Shown: in pieces, positions 32,294 through 41,501 of the stretch | Layout of the letters: every line of letters begins with the position of its first letter | How positions within the stretch are numbered: the first letter of the stretch is position 1 | NCBI GenBank assembly: GCA_963744345.1 | Contig: CAVUTD010000029.1 | Span: 1-64,000 of the forward strand | Direction of reading: 5' to 3' | Source: DASTFP01 sp963744345 | GTDB taxonomy: Bacteria > Verrucomicrobiota > Verrucomicrobiia > Chthoniobacterales > Terrimicrobiaceae | DNA: 64,000 nt | Program-made: the position numbers and the translations under genes | The notes under the pieces: generated by a model | Told to the model about the DNA's origin: nothing | Databases searched by the model: none | The model's input: only the letters and a program-made list of their open reading frames with translations

Positions 32294-35012
32294 GGCTGCG
32301 TCACCTCATTGGCGCCGATGGCTGCGCGCGCTGCTGGTCGCCTGCCTCGCTTTCGTCCTCGCCCTAATTGCCACGATCTACTACGCGACCCGACACCTGC
32401 CTCGACTCGCGAAATGGGCGCTGGAAAGGGCATTCCCTGGAGCCACTGTCGAAATCCGCAAGCTTGACTTTGACTTCCCCGATCGACTCACGGCTGAATC
32501 GGTCACCCTCAAGTCCCGGAAGGATGGAGCGACACTCCTGACCCTCGCGGGAGGAAGCATCACCTTCAGTTTCGACGAGCTTCGTCGCAAGCAAATCGGC
32601 GAGGTGCGCCTCGTCCAACCGGTGATCAATGCTTCACCAAGACTCCTAGAAGCCTTCACCGTGGCACCCGCGGCGAAGACCTCCTCGAAAGCCGGCCCGC
32701 CGTGGGGCGTCCGGAAGTTCATCTGCGACTACGGTGAACTCAACATTGGCGAATACGGCCCACCTGGACTCACCGTCCGTTCAAAATTCCGCTTCGACTT
32801 TAACAGCTTCTCTCCCTCCACAGCACCTCAGGAGATCCATGAGTTGATCCTTTGGGACCTTACGGCAGCCACGCATTCGAATTCGCTCCTGACCCTCGCG
32901 GGAGGAAGCATCACCTTCAGCTTCGACGATCTTCGTCGCGGGCAAATCGGCGAGGTGCGCCTCCTCGAACCCGTGATCAACGCTTCCCCAAGACTCGTCG
33001 AAGCCTTCGCCGTGGCCCCCGGGACGAAGAGTTCCCCGGAAGCAGGCGCGACCTGGGGCGTACGGAAAGTCGTTTGCGATCACGGTGAACTCAACTTTGG
33101 CGAATACGGCCCACCTGGACTCACCGTCCGTTCAAAATTCCGCTTCGACTTGAAAAATTTCTCTCCTTCCACAGCAGGTCAGGAGATCCACGAATTGATC
33201 TTTTGGGACCTTACGGCAGCCACGCATTCGAATCCGCTCCTGACTCTCGCGGGAGGGAGCATCACCTTCAGCTTCGACGATCTTCGTCGCGGGCAAATCG
33301 GCGAGGTGCGCCTCCTCGAACCTGTGATCAACGCTTCCCCAAGACTCCTCGAAGCCTCCGCCGTGGCCCCCGGGACGAAGAGTTCCCCGGAAGCAGGCCC
33401 TGCGTGGGGCGTGCGGAAGTTCGTTTGCGCGTACGGTGAACTCAACTTTGGCGAATACGGCCCTCCTGGGCTCGCTGTCCGTTCAAAATTCTGCTTCGAC
33501 CTAAAAAACTTCTCTCCCGCCACAGCAGCTCAGGAGATCCATGAGTTGATCCTTTGGGACCTTTCGGCAACCACGCGTTCGAATTCGCCTTTCTTAAGGG
33601 TGGACCTTGCTCGTGCGAAATTCGACCTGGACCGCCTGATCAACAAACAGGCTCTCAACGCTCTCACTCTGGAAGGCGGTTCACTGGTGTTCGGTAAGTC
33701 GCTCCGAGAGGTTTTTGCCGATGCGCAAACGCCGCAAAATCCCGCGGGAGCTTCGTCTCCGCCGAGTGCATGGACCGTCGGTTCCCTCGACATCAAGCGA
33801 ATCGCTGTGCGCCTGGACGACGAACGACCGCAAGTGACCGATATTACTTTTGCCCTCAATACCTCGCTCAAGAATGTTCCGCTCTCGAAGACCGCCTCAA
33901 GTCTTGGTTCCGAGCAACAACTTGTGGAGATCGCCAACCTCCAGGTTCTCTCGCCGCTCGACCCCTTCACAAAGGTTCTCACTTTGGACAGCATTTTTGT
34001 GCGCTTCACACTAGCCGGACTTCTGCGACGCGAAATCGACAGCCTGACCATTTTGGGCCCCAACATTTTCCTTGGAGAGGACCTTTTCTGGTACATGGAT
34101 GACATGCAAAAGCGGCTTGGGATCGATGCCGGCAAGGACTCCGGGCCAGGATGGAACATCAAAAACCTGGGTGTTGAATTCGGACGGCTCACCCTTGGCA
34201 GCGGCGGACGAACGCGCTACGGGCTTCCCTTGAGCTTCCGAACCAGCGCACAGGATGTTTCCTTGGACAACCTTGCCGCGCTCAAACTCCAAGCCGTGCT
34301 GGAAATTCCCCCCCAGAAATACGTTTTCGATTCCTACCAGCTCGAATTCACAAGCGAAAAGGGCGAACTGCGCTTTGCGTATCCGCCGGAGAAGAAGGTC
34401 AACAACCTCGTTGGTATGGTGCGAATAAAGGCAATTCGCTGGCGACAATATAGGGCTGCAAACTCCTACATCTCCGTGACCTTCGACCGAAATGGAATCA
34501 ACGGTTTGTTCGGCGGAAGAGTTTATCGCGGGGAAACCTGGGGGGGATTCAGCTTCTTCTTCTCCGCGGATTCCCCGTGGATTGGCTGGCTGTCGGGCAA
34601 AGGCATCAGCCTGCGTGAGTTGACCGACATTATCTCGCCACAAAACTTTCAACTATCGGGTCCTTTGGACTTCCGTCTGCAAATGGATGCAAAGAGGCGC
34701 GACATCGAACGCGTGCTTGGGGATTTTCGGGCGGCGAAGCCCGGAAAAATGGTGATCCGCAAAATAGATGACCTCCTCGCACGAATTCCCACGACATGGC
34801 ACCTCCTCAAACAAAGCAGCACACGCATCGCGCTGGAGACGCTGCGGGATTTTGACTACACCAAGGGCGGAGGAGACTTCTGGTTCGTAGGCTCGCAGGG
34901 TGTGCTGCGGTTGAAATTGCAGGGGCCGACCGGCTCTCGCAATTTTGAGATCGTACTGCACGCAGAAGATTCACCGCAAGGACGATGGAAACAACGCTCC
35001 GCCACCCGCTGA
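32268..35012 (+). CDS. YdbH/AsmA-like intermembrane transport protein with triplicated segment
   Basis: A 914-residue protein with one N-terminal membrane helix (LRALLVACLAFVLALIATIYY) and a long periplasmic beta-rich body, as in AsmA-like lipid-transport bridges. Residues about 90-440 are three in-frame copies of a 117-residue unit (TLAGGSITFSFD, QIGEVRL-PVINASPRL, FGEYGPPGL-VRSKF). Later sequence (LRLKLQGPTGSRNFEIVLHAE) is typical of AsmA-like C-termini. The next gene encodes a YnbE-YdbL-like lipoprotein, the usual neighbours of E. coli ydbH, which is the main reason for this name. The likely TTG start at 32268 lies inside the end of ubiA. Confidence 0.6.
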   Translation: MPINSSSNKAASPHWRRWLRALLVACLAFVLALIATIYYATRHLPRLAKWALERAFPGATVEIRKLDFDFPDRLTAESVTLKSRKDGATLLTLAGGSITFSFDELRRKQIGEVRLVQPVINASPRLLEAFTVAPAAKTSSKAGPPWGVRKFICDYGELNIGEYGPPGLTVRSKFRFDFNSFSPSTAPQEIHELILWDLTAATHSNSLLTLAGGSITFSFDDLRRGQIGEVRLLEPVINASPRLVEAFAVAPGTKSSPEAGATWGVRKVVCDHGELNFGEYGPPGLTVRSKFRFDLKNFSPSTAGQEIHELIFWDLTAATHSNPLLTLAGGSITFSFDDLRRGQIGEVRLLEPVINASPRLLEASAVAPGTKSSPEAGPAWGVRKFVCAYGELNFGEYGPPGLAVRSKFCFDLKNFSPATAAQEIHELILWDLSATTRSNSPFLRVDLARAKFDLDRLINKQALNALTLEGGSLVFGKSLREVFADAQTPQNPAGASSPPSAWTVGSLDIKRIAVRLDDERPQVTDITFALNTSLKNVPLSKTASSLGSEQQLVEIANLQVLSPLDPFTKVLTLDSIFVRFTLAGLLRREIDSLTILGPNIFLGEDLFWYMDDMQKRLGIDAGKDSGPGWNIKNLGVEFGRLTLGSGGRTRYGLPLSFRTSAQDVSLDNLAALKLQAVLEIPPQKYVFDSYQLEFTSEKGELRFAYPPEKKVNNLVGMVRIKAIRWRQYRAANSYISVTFDRNGINGLFGGRVYRGETWGGFSFFFSADSPWIGWLSGKGISLRELTDIISPQNFQLSGPLDFRLQMDAKRRDIERVLGDFRAAKPGKMVIRKIDDLLARIPTTWHLLKQSSTRIALETLRDFDYTKGGGDFWFVGSQGVLRLKLQGPTGSRNFEIVLHAEDSPQGRWKQRSATR
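32535..33587 (+). repeat. Three tandem in-frame copies of a 351-base unit
   Basis: CTCCTGAC(C/T)CTCGCGGGAG begins each unit, at 32535, 32886 and 33237, so the period is exactly 351 bases (117 codons). Copies 2 and 3 are nearly identical; copy 1 differs a little more (for example KTSSKAGPPW instead of GTKSSPEAG). Sequence after 33587 (SPFLRVDLARAKF) is unique. High identity points to recent duplication or ongoing gene conversion. Confidence 0.93.
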
Positions 35013-35503
35013 CTCTGCTGCTTACCTGCGCCATGCTGGGCGGCTGCAAAGCCCCCACGGTCAATCTGGCCACCTCCGATCCCATCAAGGTCGACATCAA
35101 TATGCGCCTCGACGTGTATCAGTATTCCTCGCCAACGACGAAAAAATCCACAACGCCGCAACCAACCCCCACCCCACAGAATCCGGAGACTCGCCGGCGA
35201 AACCGAATGGCGGACATTCAGCTGTTCAAGAACGAACGCCTCGTGGGTGAAAGACACGACGGGTTGCTTGTTATCCTCAAGAAGCCCGAAGGCGAGTATG
35301 GCGACTATGTGCGCGTCACGATCGAAGAGGAAAATGCCGATCGCATGCAGCTCATGAAATCCCTGGCCGACGGCGAAAAGACCTCGTTGCCTGAAGTACA
35401 GACCAAACAGGCGGAACTCTGGCGCAACCGTTCCTTCAAAGGCGAATGGATCGAAACGCAAGCGAGCGACGGTTCCTGGCAATGGGTGCAAAAACAGGAG
35501 TAG
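34985..35503 (+). CDS. Lipoprotein resembling a YnbE-YdbL fusion
   Basis: A 172-residue protein with a lipoprotein signal (LTLLLTCAMLGGC, cysteine 21). Residues about 22-45 (PTVNLATSDPIKVDINMRLD) resemble E. coli YnbE (PxIxVAxPxxPIxINMNxKIEH). Residues from about 75 on (RMADIQLFKNERLVGERHDG, VRVTIEEENADRMQLMKSLA, WRNRSFKGEWIE) resemble YdbL/DUF1318, joined by a threonine/proline linker. In E. coli YdbH, YnbE and YdbL act together in moving lipids between the membranes. The gene overlaps the YdbH-like gene by 28 bases. The fusion reading is from pattern memory. Confidence 0.6.
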   Translation: METTLRHPLTLLLTCAMLGGCKAPTVNLATSDPIKVDINMRLDVYQYSSPTTKKSTTPQPTPTPQNPETRRRNRMADIQLFKNERLVGERHDGLLVILKKPEGEYGDYVRVTIEEENADRMQLMKSLADGEKTSLPEVQTKQAELWRNRSFKGEWIETQASDGSWQWVQKQE

Positions 35504-35702
35504 GCCGGCTATGCGTCGACTAAGCCGTTTGGGCGACTTGAAGTTGACACCAGATCAATCGACTCCTGGATTCCTGCTCTTGATTACTCATCGTCTGAAG
35601 CCACTATGTAACTGCGGAACCCCGGACGCAGCCCTACATGCAGACACACCAACCAAGGTGGCCCCGCAGCCAATCTAGCTTAGCTGGCTTGGAGGAAGGA
35701 AG

Positions 35703-36523
35703 ATGAGCCAACCGGAACGCTGGCAGCTTGGAGGCAGCGCTCCAGAGACCTACGAGCGGTATTTAGTACCCGCAATCTTCGAGCCGTGGGCGCTTCTTCT
35801 CCTTGAGCAGGCGATGCTCCGGCCCGGCGAGCGAGTGCTCGATGTCGCGTGCGGCACCGGCGTAGTCGCGCGCTTGGCGGCGCCACATGTGGGTACTAAC
35901 GGACAAGTAGTGGGCCTGGACCTCAATCCAGGGATGCTAGCGGTGGCCCGTTCCCTGCCAGTTCCGCAGGGATCAATAATAGACTGGCGGGAGGGAGATG
36001 CCGGATCGCTTCCCTTCGCGGGAGGGGGCTTCGACGTTGTCTTCTGCCAATTCGGTTTTCAATATTTCCCCGATCGACAGCAAGCCTCACGCGAGGTGTT
36101 CCGCGTCCTAGGGTCCCACGGGCGGCTCCTAGCGTCGGTCTGGCGTGCGCTCGACCATAGTCCGGGTTTCGCCGCCATGGTAACGGCACTGGAGCGACAC
36201 GTCAGCGCGCGGAGGCCGGAGCAGTCCTGAAAGCGCCCTTCCTGTTCGGGGATGCGACCGAGGAACTCCGGACCATGCTTTCCGAGGCAGGTTTTCGGAC
36301 TGTCCGGATACGCCCCGATGTTCGAATGGTCCGCTTCGCCTCATTCGAAGCCTTCGTCCGTCATCAAATCGCAGGGTCGCCTTTGGCCGGCCATGTCACT
36401 GAGGCAAACCAGAGCGTCAAGGAGGCTGTGGTGCGCGAGGTGAGAGGAGCGATGCAGGCGTATGTCAATGATGAGGGCGTGGCTTTTCCGATCGAAGGTC
36501 ATCTTGTGATTGCGACTGTCTAG
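35703..36523 (+). pseudogene. SAM-dependent methyltransferase with a frameshift
   Basis: The first frame starts at ATG 35703 after GGAGGAAGGAAG and shows the class I signature (RVLDVACGTGVVARLAAPHV, VVGLDLNPGMLAVA, LPFAGGGFDVVFCQFGFQYF, REVFRVLGSHGRLLASVWR). It runs into a stop at 36228-36230. The next frame continues the protein from about 36208 with EAGAVLKAPFLFGDATEELR, LSEAGFRTVRIRPDVRMVRF and EGHLVIATV, ending at 36523. Together they form a normal UbiE/COQ5-like methyltransferase of about 270 residues. A single indel near 36208 breaks it, as decay or an assembly error. Confidence 0.8.
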
Positions 36524-36664
36524 GAGCGGAAGCGCTGAATTTCTTTATCAAAATTCCGCGACCCTTCGGCCCGTCTGCGTGAACATGCTAAGTTCCTGCA
36601 GCGCTGGACAGGTCTGGTGACACAAGTCAACGCAGTTTTTTCCAAATGCCAGAGTTTGGCGCGA

Positions 36665-38131
36665 TCACGGAAGAAGTTTCTTCTGCAGAATTTCCCCGGC
36701 GAGCTGAGGGTTCGCTTTGCCCTTGGACAGTTTCATGACTTGGCCTTTGAGAAAGTTCAGCGCGGTGAGTTTACCGGCTTTGAAATCCGCGGCGGGTCCG
36801 GGATTTGCCACGATGACCTCTTCGGCAAGCGCTTCGATCGCACCGGTATCACTGAGTTGTTCAAGTCCTTTTTCCTTCACGATCTCGCTCGCCGTGCGTC
36901 CGCGAGCGAACATCTCCGCAAACACTTCCTTGCCTTGCTTGGAGTTGATCTTTCCCTCATCAATAAGGTTGACAAGCTCATCGAACGCTGCGGGCGTGAT
37001 CGGACATTCAGCGATCGTTTTATTTGCCGCAGAAAGAGCGCTTTGAAGATCGTTGAGAATCCAATTGGCGACACTCTTCGGCTTTTTGGCGCCGGCCGCG
37101 GCGGTTTCAAAAAAGCGCGCAGTCGGCAGATCGGCGGCGAGCACCGCCGCGTCATATTCAGTGACGCCGAAATCAGCAACGTAGCGAGCGCGTTTCTCCC
37201 AAGGCAGCTCCGGTTTTCGTAGCCTCGCTGCCTCAAGGATCAAGGCTGTCTTCACGGGCAACAGATCCGGATCGGGAAAATAGCGGTAATCGTGCGCGCT
37301 TTCCTTCACGCGCATCAGCTGAGTTTCCCCCCGCAGGTCGTCCCAGCGACGGGTCTCCTGTTCCAGCGTGCCCCCGGCTGCCACGATTTCCGTCTGACGA
37401 CGAATTTCGAACTCCAAAGCGCGGCGGACACCTGAAATGGAATTAAGGTTCTTGATTTCGATCTTCGTCCCCCACCGTTCCGTTTCCGCAGAGCGAACGG
37501 AAACGTTGACGTCGCAGCGCATATGTCCTTTCTCCATATCCGCATCGCTAATTCCGCCATAGACGACCACCTGCTGAAGCACGCTGAGATAAGCGAACGC
37601 CTCAGCCGGGCTGGCGATGTCCGGCTCACTGACGATCTCAAGCAGAGGAGTGCCCGCCCGGTTAAAATCGATGCCCGTTGCGTTCTCCATGTGAAAACTC
37701 TTGGCGACGTCTTCTTCGAGATGGATGCGAACCAGACGTACCTTCTTATCTTTAGTCGCGATCGCCTTCTGAGCATCTTTAGGATAAGCGAGAGCGTGGA
37801 GTGGAACGGAGCCGCCAAGGCAGAACGGCAAATCATATTGGCTGATCTGGTAGTTCTTGGGCATGTCCGGATAGAAGTAATTCTTGCGGTCAAACTTGCA
37901 GACTTCCGGTATTTGGCAGCCAAGCATGAGTCCCGCCAGCGCCGTGAGTCGCAACGCCTCCTCGTTCATCACGGGCAGCGAGCCAGGAAACCCGAGACAG
38001 ACCGGACAGACGTTGGTGTTTGGCTCGGCACCATGATCCACTACACAGCCACAAAACATTTTCGTGCGTGTTTTTAGCTGCACGTGAACTTCCAGGCCAA
38101 TGGTCGCGATATAATTCGTCATGAGATTCAT
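36665..38131 (-). CDS. gatB: Aspartyl/glutamyl-tRNA amidotransferase subunit B
   Basis: GatB is the kinase/tRNA-binding subunit of GatCAB, which converts Glu-tRNA(Gln) and Asp-tRNA(Asn) to the amide forms. The N-terminus has the invariant IATIGLEVHVQLKTRTKMFC and CPVCLGFPGSLPVMN. Further on come RKNYFYPDMPKNYQISQYDL, IHLEEDVAKSFH, FNRAGTPLLEIVSEPD and DYRYFPDPDLLPV. The C-terminus is the YqeY-like helical domain (LSDTGAIEALAEEVI). At 488 residues it is full length. Its ATG overlaps the cvpA-like stop (AAATGAATC). Confidence 0.97.
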   Translation of the reverse strand: MNLMTNYIATIGLEVHVQLKTRTKMFCGCVVDHGAEPNTNVCPVCLGFPGSLPVMNEEALRLTALAGLMLGCQIPEVCKFDRKNYFYPDMPKNYQISQYDLPFCLGGSVPLHALAYPKDAQKAIATKDKKVRLVRIHLEEDVAKSFHMENATGIDFNRAGTPLLEIVSEPDIASPAEAFAYLSVLQQVVVYGGISDADMEKGHMRCDVNVSVRSAETERWGTKIEIKNLNSISGVRRALEFEIRRQTEIVAAGGTLEQETRRWDDLRGETQLMRVKESAHDYRYFPDPDLLPVKTALILEAARLRKPELPWEKRARYVADFGVTEYDAAVLAADLPTARFFETAAAGAKKPKSVANWILNDLQSALSAANKTIAECPITPAAFDELVNLIDEGKINSKQGKEVFAEMFARGRTASEIVKEKGLEQLSDTGAIEALAEEVIVANPGPAADFKAGKLTALNFLKGQVMKLSKGKANPQLAGEILQKKLLP

Positions 38132-39015
38132 TTATGTTTTCCAAGCGAAGACCTTTGAGAAGGTGCAGGAGAACGCGAGGGAGATTCCAGGGCAAATTTC
38201 AAGGCCGCTCGTAGATCGATCTTATTGAGCTGCTCAACCAAGGCGGGATCAGCGAGCGCGGTACGGATAGCCGTATTGTTGAAGAGTTGGAGGATATTCT
38301 TTTCTCTTGTGGCGCGAACGACCTCCGGCTCGTTGATGAGCTCGGCAACCTTCGGGTTTTGTAGGACTCTCCGGATTCCGGGATACTCGAGCAAACGCAG
38401 CATCATCTCCTGATTGCTCGTCACCTCAGCTATCTGGGGCACGAGCTCGTAAAAGTCTGGGGGAAGCGCTTCGACCGACTCTAGAAAGTTCCCGGCAGAG
38501 CCGAGTTCCAGCGACTTTCCGAACGAAAGGAATCCGTCTGATATCCATCGCTGGATCGAGGGAGGTCTTTCCGGCCTGTTTGCGATGTCGGATCTGGCGA
38601 ATGGGCCCGAGCCGCTAACGAGCGAAAAGACTCCCCACAGGATCGCCAACCCGAGTAACAAGCTTAAGAAGGCTCCTCCTGCACCCCAGAGAATGCGCAG
38701 GGGTCCGGAACCCTGATGTTCGGTTCGCTTGAACAGAGTCACCGTTAGGAGACAAATCGCGGTAAACAAGCACAATCCAAGCCCGCCTCCGACGACAACA
38801 CCCGCGAGCAGTCCGGATGAAGTGTCAAGTCCTCCAAACGGCGCCGCTGCAATTTTCGCCCCTAAATAAGCGGAGAAGGCCGAAACCAAGAGACCGGCCG
38901 CGTAGATGCCGCTGCGAACGACCCCGGCGCGCCACCCGCTCCAGATCTGCCAGAGGAGAAAGAGGATAGCCGCAACGAGCAGCCCTGGCTGCCAATATGC
39001 CGACCCGTGCTGCAT
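38128..39015 (-). CDS. CvpA-family membrane protein
   Basis: A 295-residue protein with four hydrophobic segments near the N-terminus (LLVAAILFLLWQIWSGWRAG, GIYAAGLLVSAFSAYLGAKI, GVVVGGGLGLCLFTAICLLT, AFLSLLLGLAILWGVFSLVS), the topology of CvpA/colicin V production proteins. A soluble tail follows with helices such as QLFNNTAIRTALADPALVEQ. The cellular role of the family is poorly known. It lies between aroC (stop directly before its ATG) and gatB (4-base overlap), so the three are co-transcribed. Confidence 0.75.
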   Translation of the reverse strand: MQHGSAYWQPGLLVAAILFLLWQIWSGWRAGVVRSGIYAAGLLVSAFSAYLGAKIAAAPFGGLDTSSGLLAGVVVGGGLGLCLFTAICLLTVTLFKRTEHQGSGPLRILWGAGGAFLSLLLGLAILWGVFSLVSGSGPFARSDIANRPERPPSIQRWISDGFLSFGKSLELGSAGNFLESVEALPPDFYELVPQIAEVTSNQEMMLRLLEYPGIRRVLQNPKVAELINEPEVVRATREKNILQLFNNTAIRTALADPALVEQLNKIDLRAALKFALESPSRSPAPSQRSSLGKHK

Positions 39016-40110
39016 CTATCGGGGCAAACAATCTTGCGCGCGCTGACGCAGAGCGTGGTCGCAAAAGACAAGGGCGGCCATCGCCTCGACGATCGGCACA
39101 GCTCGCGGAAGCACGCAGGGATCGTGACGGCCACGCGCGCCAAGCTCAGTCTCCTCGCCAGAGATGGTGACGGTTCTTTGGGGCTTCGCGATCGTAGCGG
39201 TGGGCTTGAAAGCAACGCGAAAAATCACGGGCTCGCCGTTACTAATTCCGCCCTGAATGCCCCCGGAGAGGTTCGTCACCGTGCGAACACGCGACGCTTC
39301 CATCCGGAAAGGATCGTTGTGCTCCGAACCTTTGAGCTGGGTTCCAAGAAATCCGGAACCGATCTCAAAGCCTTTGGTGGCGGGCAAGCTGAGCATCGCC
39401 TTGGCTAGATCGGCCTCCAGCTTGTCAAAGACCGGCTCTCCGAGACCTGGAGGTGCTCCACGGACGACGCCTTCGATCACCCCGCCTACAGAATCTCCTT
39501 CGCTGCGCACCTGCTTTATTCGCTCGATCATGGCCTCGGCAGCGTCCGGATCCGGACATCGCAACGCGTTGGCCTCGACCTCCTGGAAGGTCACGGTTTC
39601 CGGATTGACCCTCGCATTCATCTGCTCGATGGCGATGACGTAAGCCAGAATTTCGAGCTCAGGGTAAAGCGTCTTCAGCACCTTCCTCGCGACCGCACCT
39701 GCAGCGACCCGTCCGATGGTTTCACGCGCCGACGCCCGTCCGCCTCCCTGCCAATTCCGCACCCCATATTTCGCCTGATAAGTATAGTCGGCGTGCGAGG
39801 GCCGATATTTCGTTTGCATTTCCGTGTAGGCCTCGGGCCGGGCGTCCGTATTTGCCACCAGGATCGAGATGGGAGTTCCGAGCGTCAACCCCTCGAAAAC
39901 TCCGGAGAGGATACGGCAAATATCTTCCTCTCTGCGAGGGGTGACAATTTCGCTTTGACCTGGCCGCCTCCGATCAAGCTCGGGCTGAATATCTGTCTCG
40001 GAGAGCGGAAGGCGGGGAGGACATCCATCAATGACTACTCCCACTCCCCCACCATGGGATTCCCCCCACGTTGCAATACGAAACATCTCTCCAAAAAAAC
40101 TTGCCATCAC
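39016..40110 (-). CDS. aroC: Chorismate synthase
   Basis: AroC converts EPSP to chorismate, the end of the shikimate pathway, using reduced FMN. Signatures are FRIATWGESHGGGVGVVIDG at the N-terminus, RRPGQSEIVTPRREEDICRI, RPSHADYTYQAKYG, RASARETIGRVAAGAVARKV and GNGGIQGGISNGEP-like NLSGGIQGGISNGEPV. The 364 residues are normal length. Start at ATG 40110 or 40107 (MMASFFG). It is the first gene of the aroC-cvpA-gatB run; the tRNA-Arg gene lies upstream on the same strand. Confidence 0.97.
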   Translation of the reverse strand: MMASFFGEMFRIATWGESHGGGVGVVIDGCPPRLPLSETDIQPELDRRRPGQSEIVTPRREEDICRILSGVFEGLTLGTPISILVANTDARPEAYTEMQTKYRPSHADYTYQAKYGVRNWQGGGRASARETIGRVAAGAVARKVLKTLYPELEILAYVIAIEQMNARVNPETVTFQEVEANALRCPDPDAAEAMIERIKQVRSEGDSVGGVIEGVVRGAPPGLGEPVFDKLEADLAKAMLSLPATKGFEIGSGFLGTQLKGSEHNDPFRMEASRVRTVTNLSGGIQGGISNGEPVIFRVAFKPTATIAKPQRTVTISGEETELGARGRHDPCVLPRAVPIVEAMAALVFCDHALRQRAQDCLPR

Positions 40111-40219
40111 GCCGAGAGATACGCCTTCCCCCCAGACCCTGACAGGACAAAAAAACTCATGCCAATGGCTGCGGACGCCGACCCACCAAATCCTCTGATT
40201 GTCTATGCACGTTCTTCAC

Positions 40220-40292
40220 TGTCCCCAGGTGGAGTCGAACCACCATCTGAGCTTTAGGAGAGCCCTGCTCTATCCGCTTGAGCTATGAGGAC
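40220..40292 (-). tRNA. tRNA-Arg (anticodon CCU)
   Basis: Read on the minus strand, the 73-base cloverleaf begins GTCCTCA and ends TGGGGAC plus discriminator A; these pair as a 7-base acceptor stem with one G-U. The D arm contains AGCTCAAGCGGATAGAGC. The anticodon stem is GGGCT/AGCTC around loop CTCCTAA (anticodon CCT). The T arm is GTGG-TTCGACT-CCAC-like. CCA is not encoded. It decodes AGG. Confidence 0.95.
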
Positions 40293-40349
40293 GTTAAGCC
40301 TCCAAAGTATAAGCGCCGCACAAAATCGTCAACGCGCGCAAGGAGACCC

Positions 40350-40736
40350 TTAGGCAAGCACCGCGATGCACTCAATTTCCACATCAAAACCTAGAAGCTG
40401 CGCTCCAACGGTTGCCCGTGCGGGTTTGGCTTCGCCGAAATAACGATCATAGACCCCATTCATTTCGCGGAACGTCTCCGCCGTGAGATTCGAAAGATAA
40501 ACCCGGCAGCTCACCACATCGCTGAGGGATGCACCGCCGGCGACCAGAACGTTCTTTATGTTTTCGAGGACCAGTTCGGTCTGGCGTGAGATGCTGCCAC
40601 GATCGATGCTTCCTTTCACAGGGTCAAACGGCGTCATTCCCGAAACAAAGAGAAATTTGCCTTCTCCGATTACGCCAAGCGAATAAGGACCAAGAGCCGG
40701 AGGAGAACCGGGAAACGGTGTGATCGCATTTTTCAC
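40350..40736 (-). CDS. ridA: RidA-family reactive intermediate deaminase
   Basis: A 128-residue protein of the YjgF/YER057c/UK114 family, which hydrolyses reactive enamines and imines formed from amino acids. Characteristic parts are PPALGPYSLGVIGEGKFLFV, SGMTPFDPV, ASLSDVVSCRVYLSNL and the C-terminal ARATVGAQLLGFDVEIECIA with the substrate-binding arginine. Its start overlaps the stop of the pseudouridine synthase gene by four bases, so the two are translationally coupled. It lies downstream of that gene and ends close to the tRNA-Arg gene. Confidence 0.93.
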   Translation of the reverse strand: MKNAITPFPGSPPALGPYSLGVIGEGKFLFVSGMTPFDPVKGSIDRGSISRQTELVLENIKNVLVAGGASLSDVVSCRVYLSNLTAETFREMNGVYDRYFGEAKPARATVGAQLLGFDVEIECIAVLA

Positions 40737-41440
40737 GATCTTCTCTTATCTGCGCTGGCCAAAAGCGCAATCTCTCGCGTGTCAAGCACTCGCCAGTGGC
40801 CGGGCGGAAGTGCTCCCAACTCGAGCGCTCCCATACGCAGGCGTTGAAGCCGTTTCACCTCATAGCCAAGCTTGAAGAACATCAAACGAATCTGCCGCTT
40901 GATGCCTTGACGAAGAACTACCCTTAGCAGGTTGGATGCAAGAATCTGAATCCGCTGCGCCTTTGCCAATCCTCCCTCGATTCTGATTCCTCTCACCAAC
41001 CGCGCCGTATGCTGCGTATCGAAGGGTCTGTCGAGGAGCACTTCATATTCCTTCTCGATTTCGTGTCGAGGATGACTCAGCCGTTGCGACAGGGTGCCAT
41101 CGTTGGTGAGCAGAAGTAATCCCTCGCTGTCCTTGTCCAGTCGGCCAACATAGTGGAGGCTTCCAAAATGAGCTGGGACCAGGTCGAAGATTGTTTTCCG
41201 GTTTCGTTCATCGGCCCGGGTGCACAAGAAACCCCTGGGCTTATGAAGAAGAAGGCAAACCGGGGGCGAAGGACGGGGCGGAGGTTGCCCGACGACGCGC
41301 ACATCGTCCCCTGCCTGTACAATCGTCGCGAGATCGCGAATGAAATGGCCATTTATGGAGACCTTGCCGGCTCTGATCAGAGCCTCGCAGGCGCGTCGCG
41401 AACCGAAACCCGCCGAGGCCAGAAAACGATTCAAGCGCAT
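40733..41440 (-). CDS. Pseudouridine synthase of the RsuA/RluB family
   Basis: A 235-residue RNA-modifying enzyme. An S4 domain at the N-terminus (MRLNRFLASAGFGSRRACEA and GKVSINGH) is followed by the catalytic core: LLLHKPRGFLCT, then HYVGRLDKDSEGLLLLTNDG with the catalytic aspartate in GRLDKDSEG, and RQGIKRQIRLMF. This is the RsuA/RluB/RluE/RluF group; the exact uridine in 16S or 23S rRNA cannot be told from sequence alone. It overlaps ridA by four bases. Confidence 0.93.
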   Translation of the reverse strand: MRLNRFLASAGFGSRRACEALIRAGKVSINGHFIRDLATIVQAGDDVRVVGQPPPRPSPPVCLLLHKPRGFLCTRADERNRKTIFDLVPAHFGSLHYVGRLDKDSEGLLLLTNDGTLSQRLSHPRHEIEKEYEVLLDRPFDTQHTARLVRGIRIEGGLAKAQRIQILASNLLRVVLRQGIKRQIRLMFFKLGYEVKRLQRLRMGALELGALPPGHWRVLDTREIALLASADKRRS

Positions 41441-41501
41441 TTGCGTGCGCGGATGTCAGGCAAAAGAGAGAGACGGAACGACTCTCCACGTTCCCGCCGC
41501 C

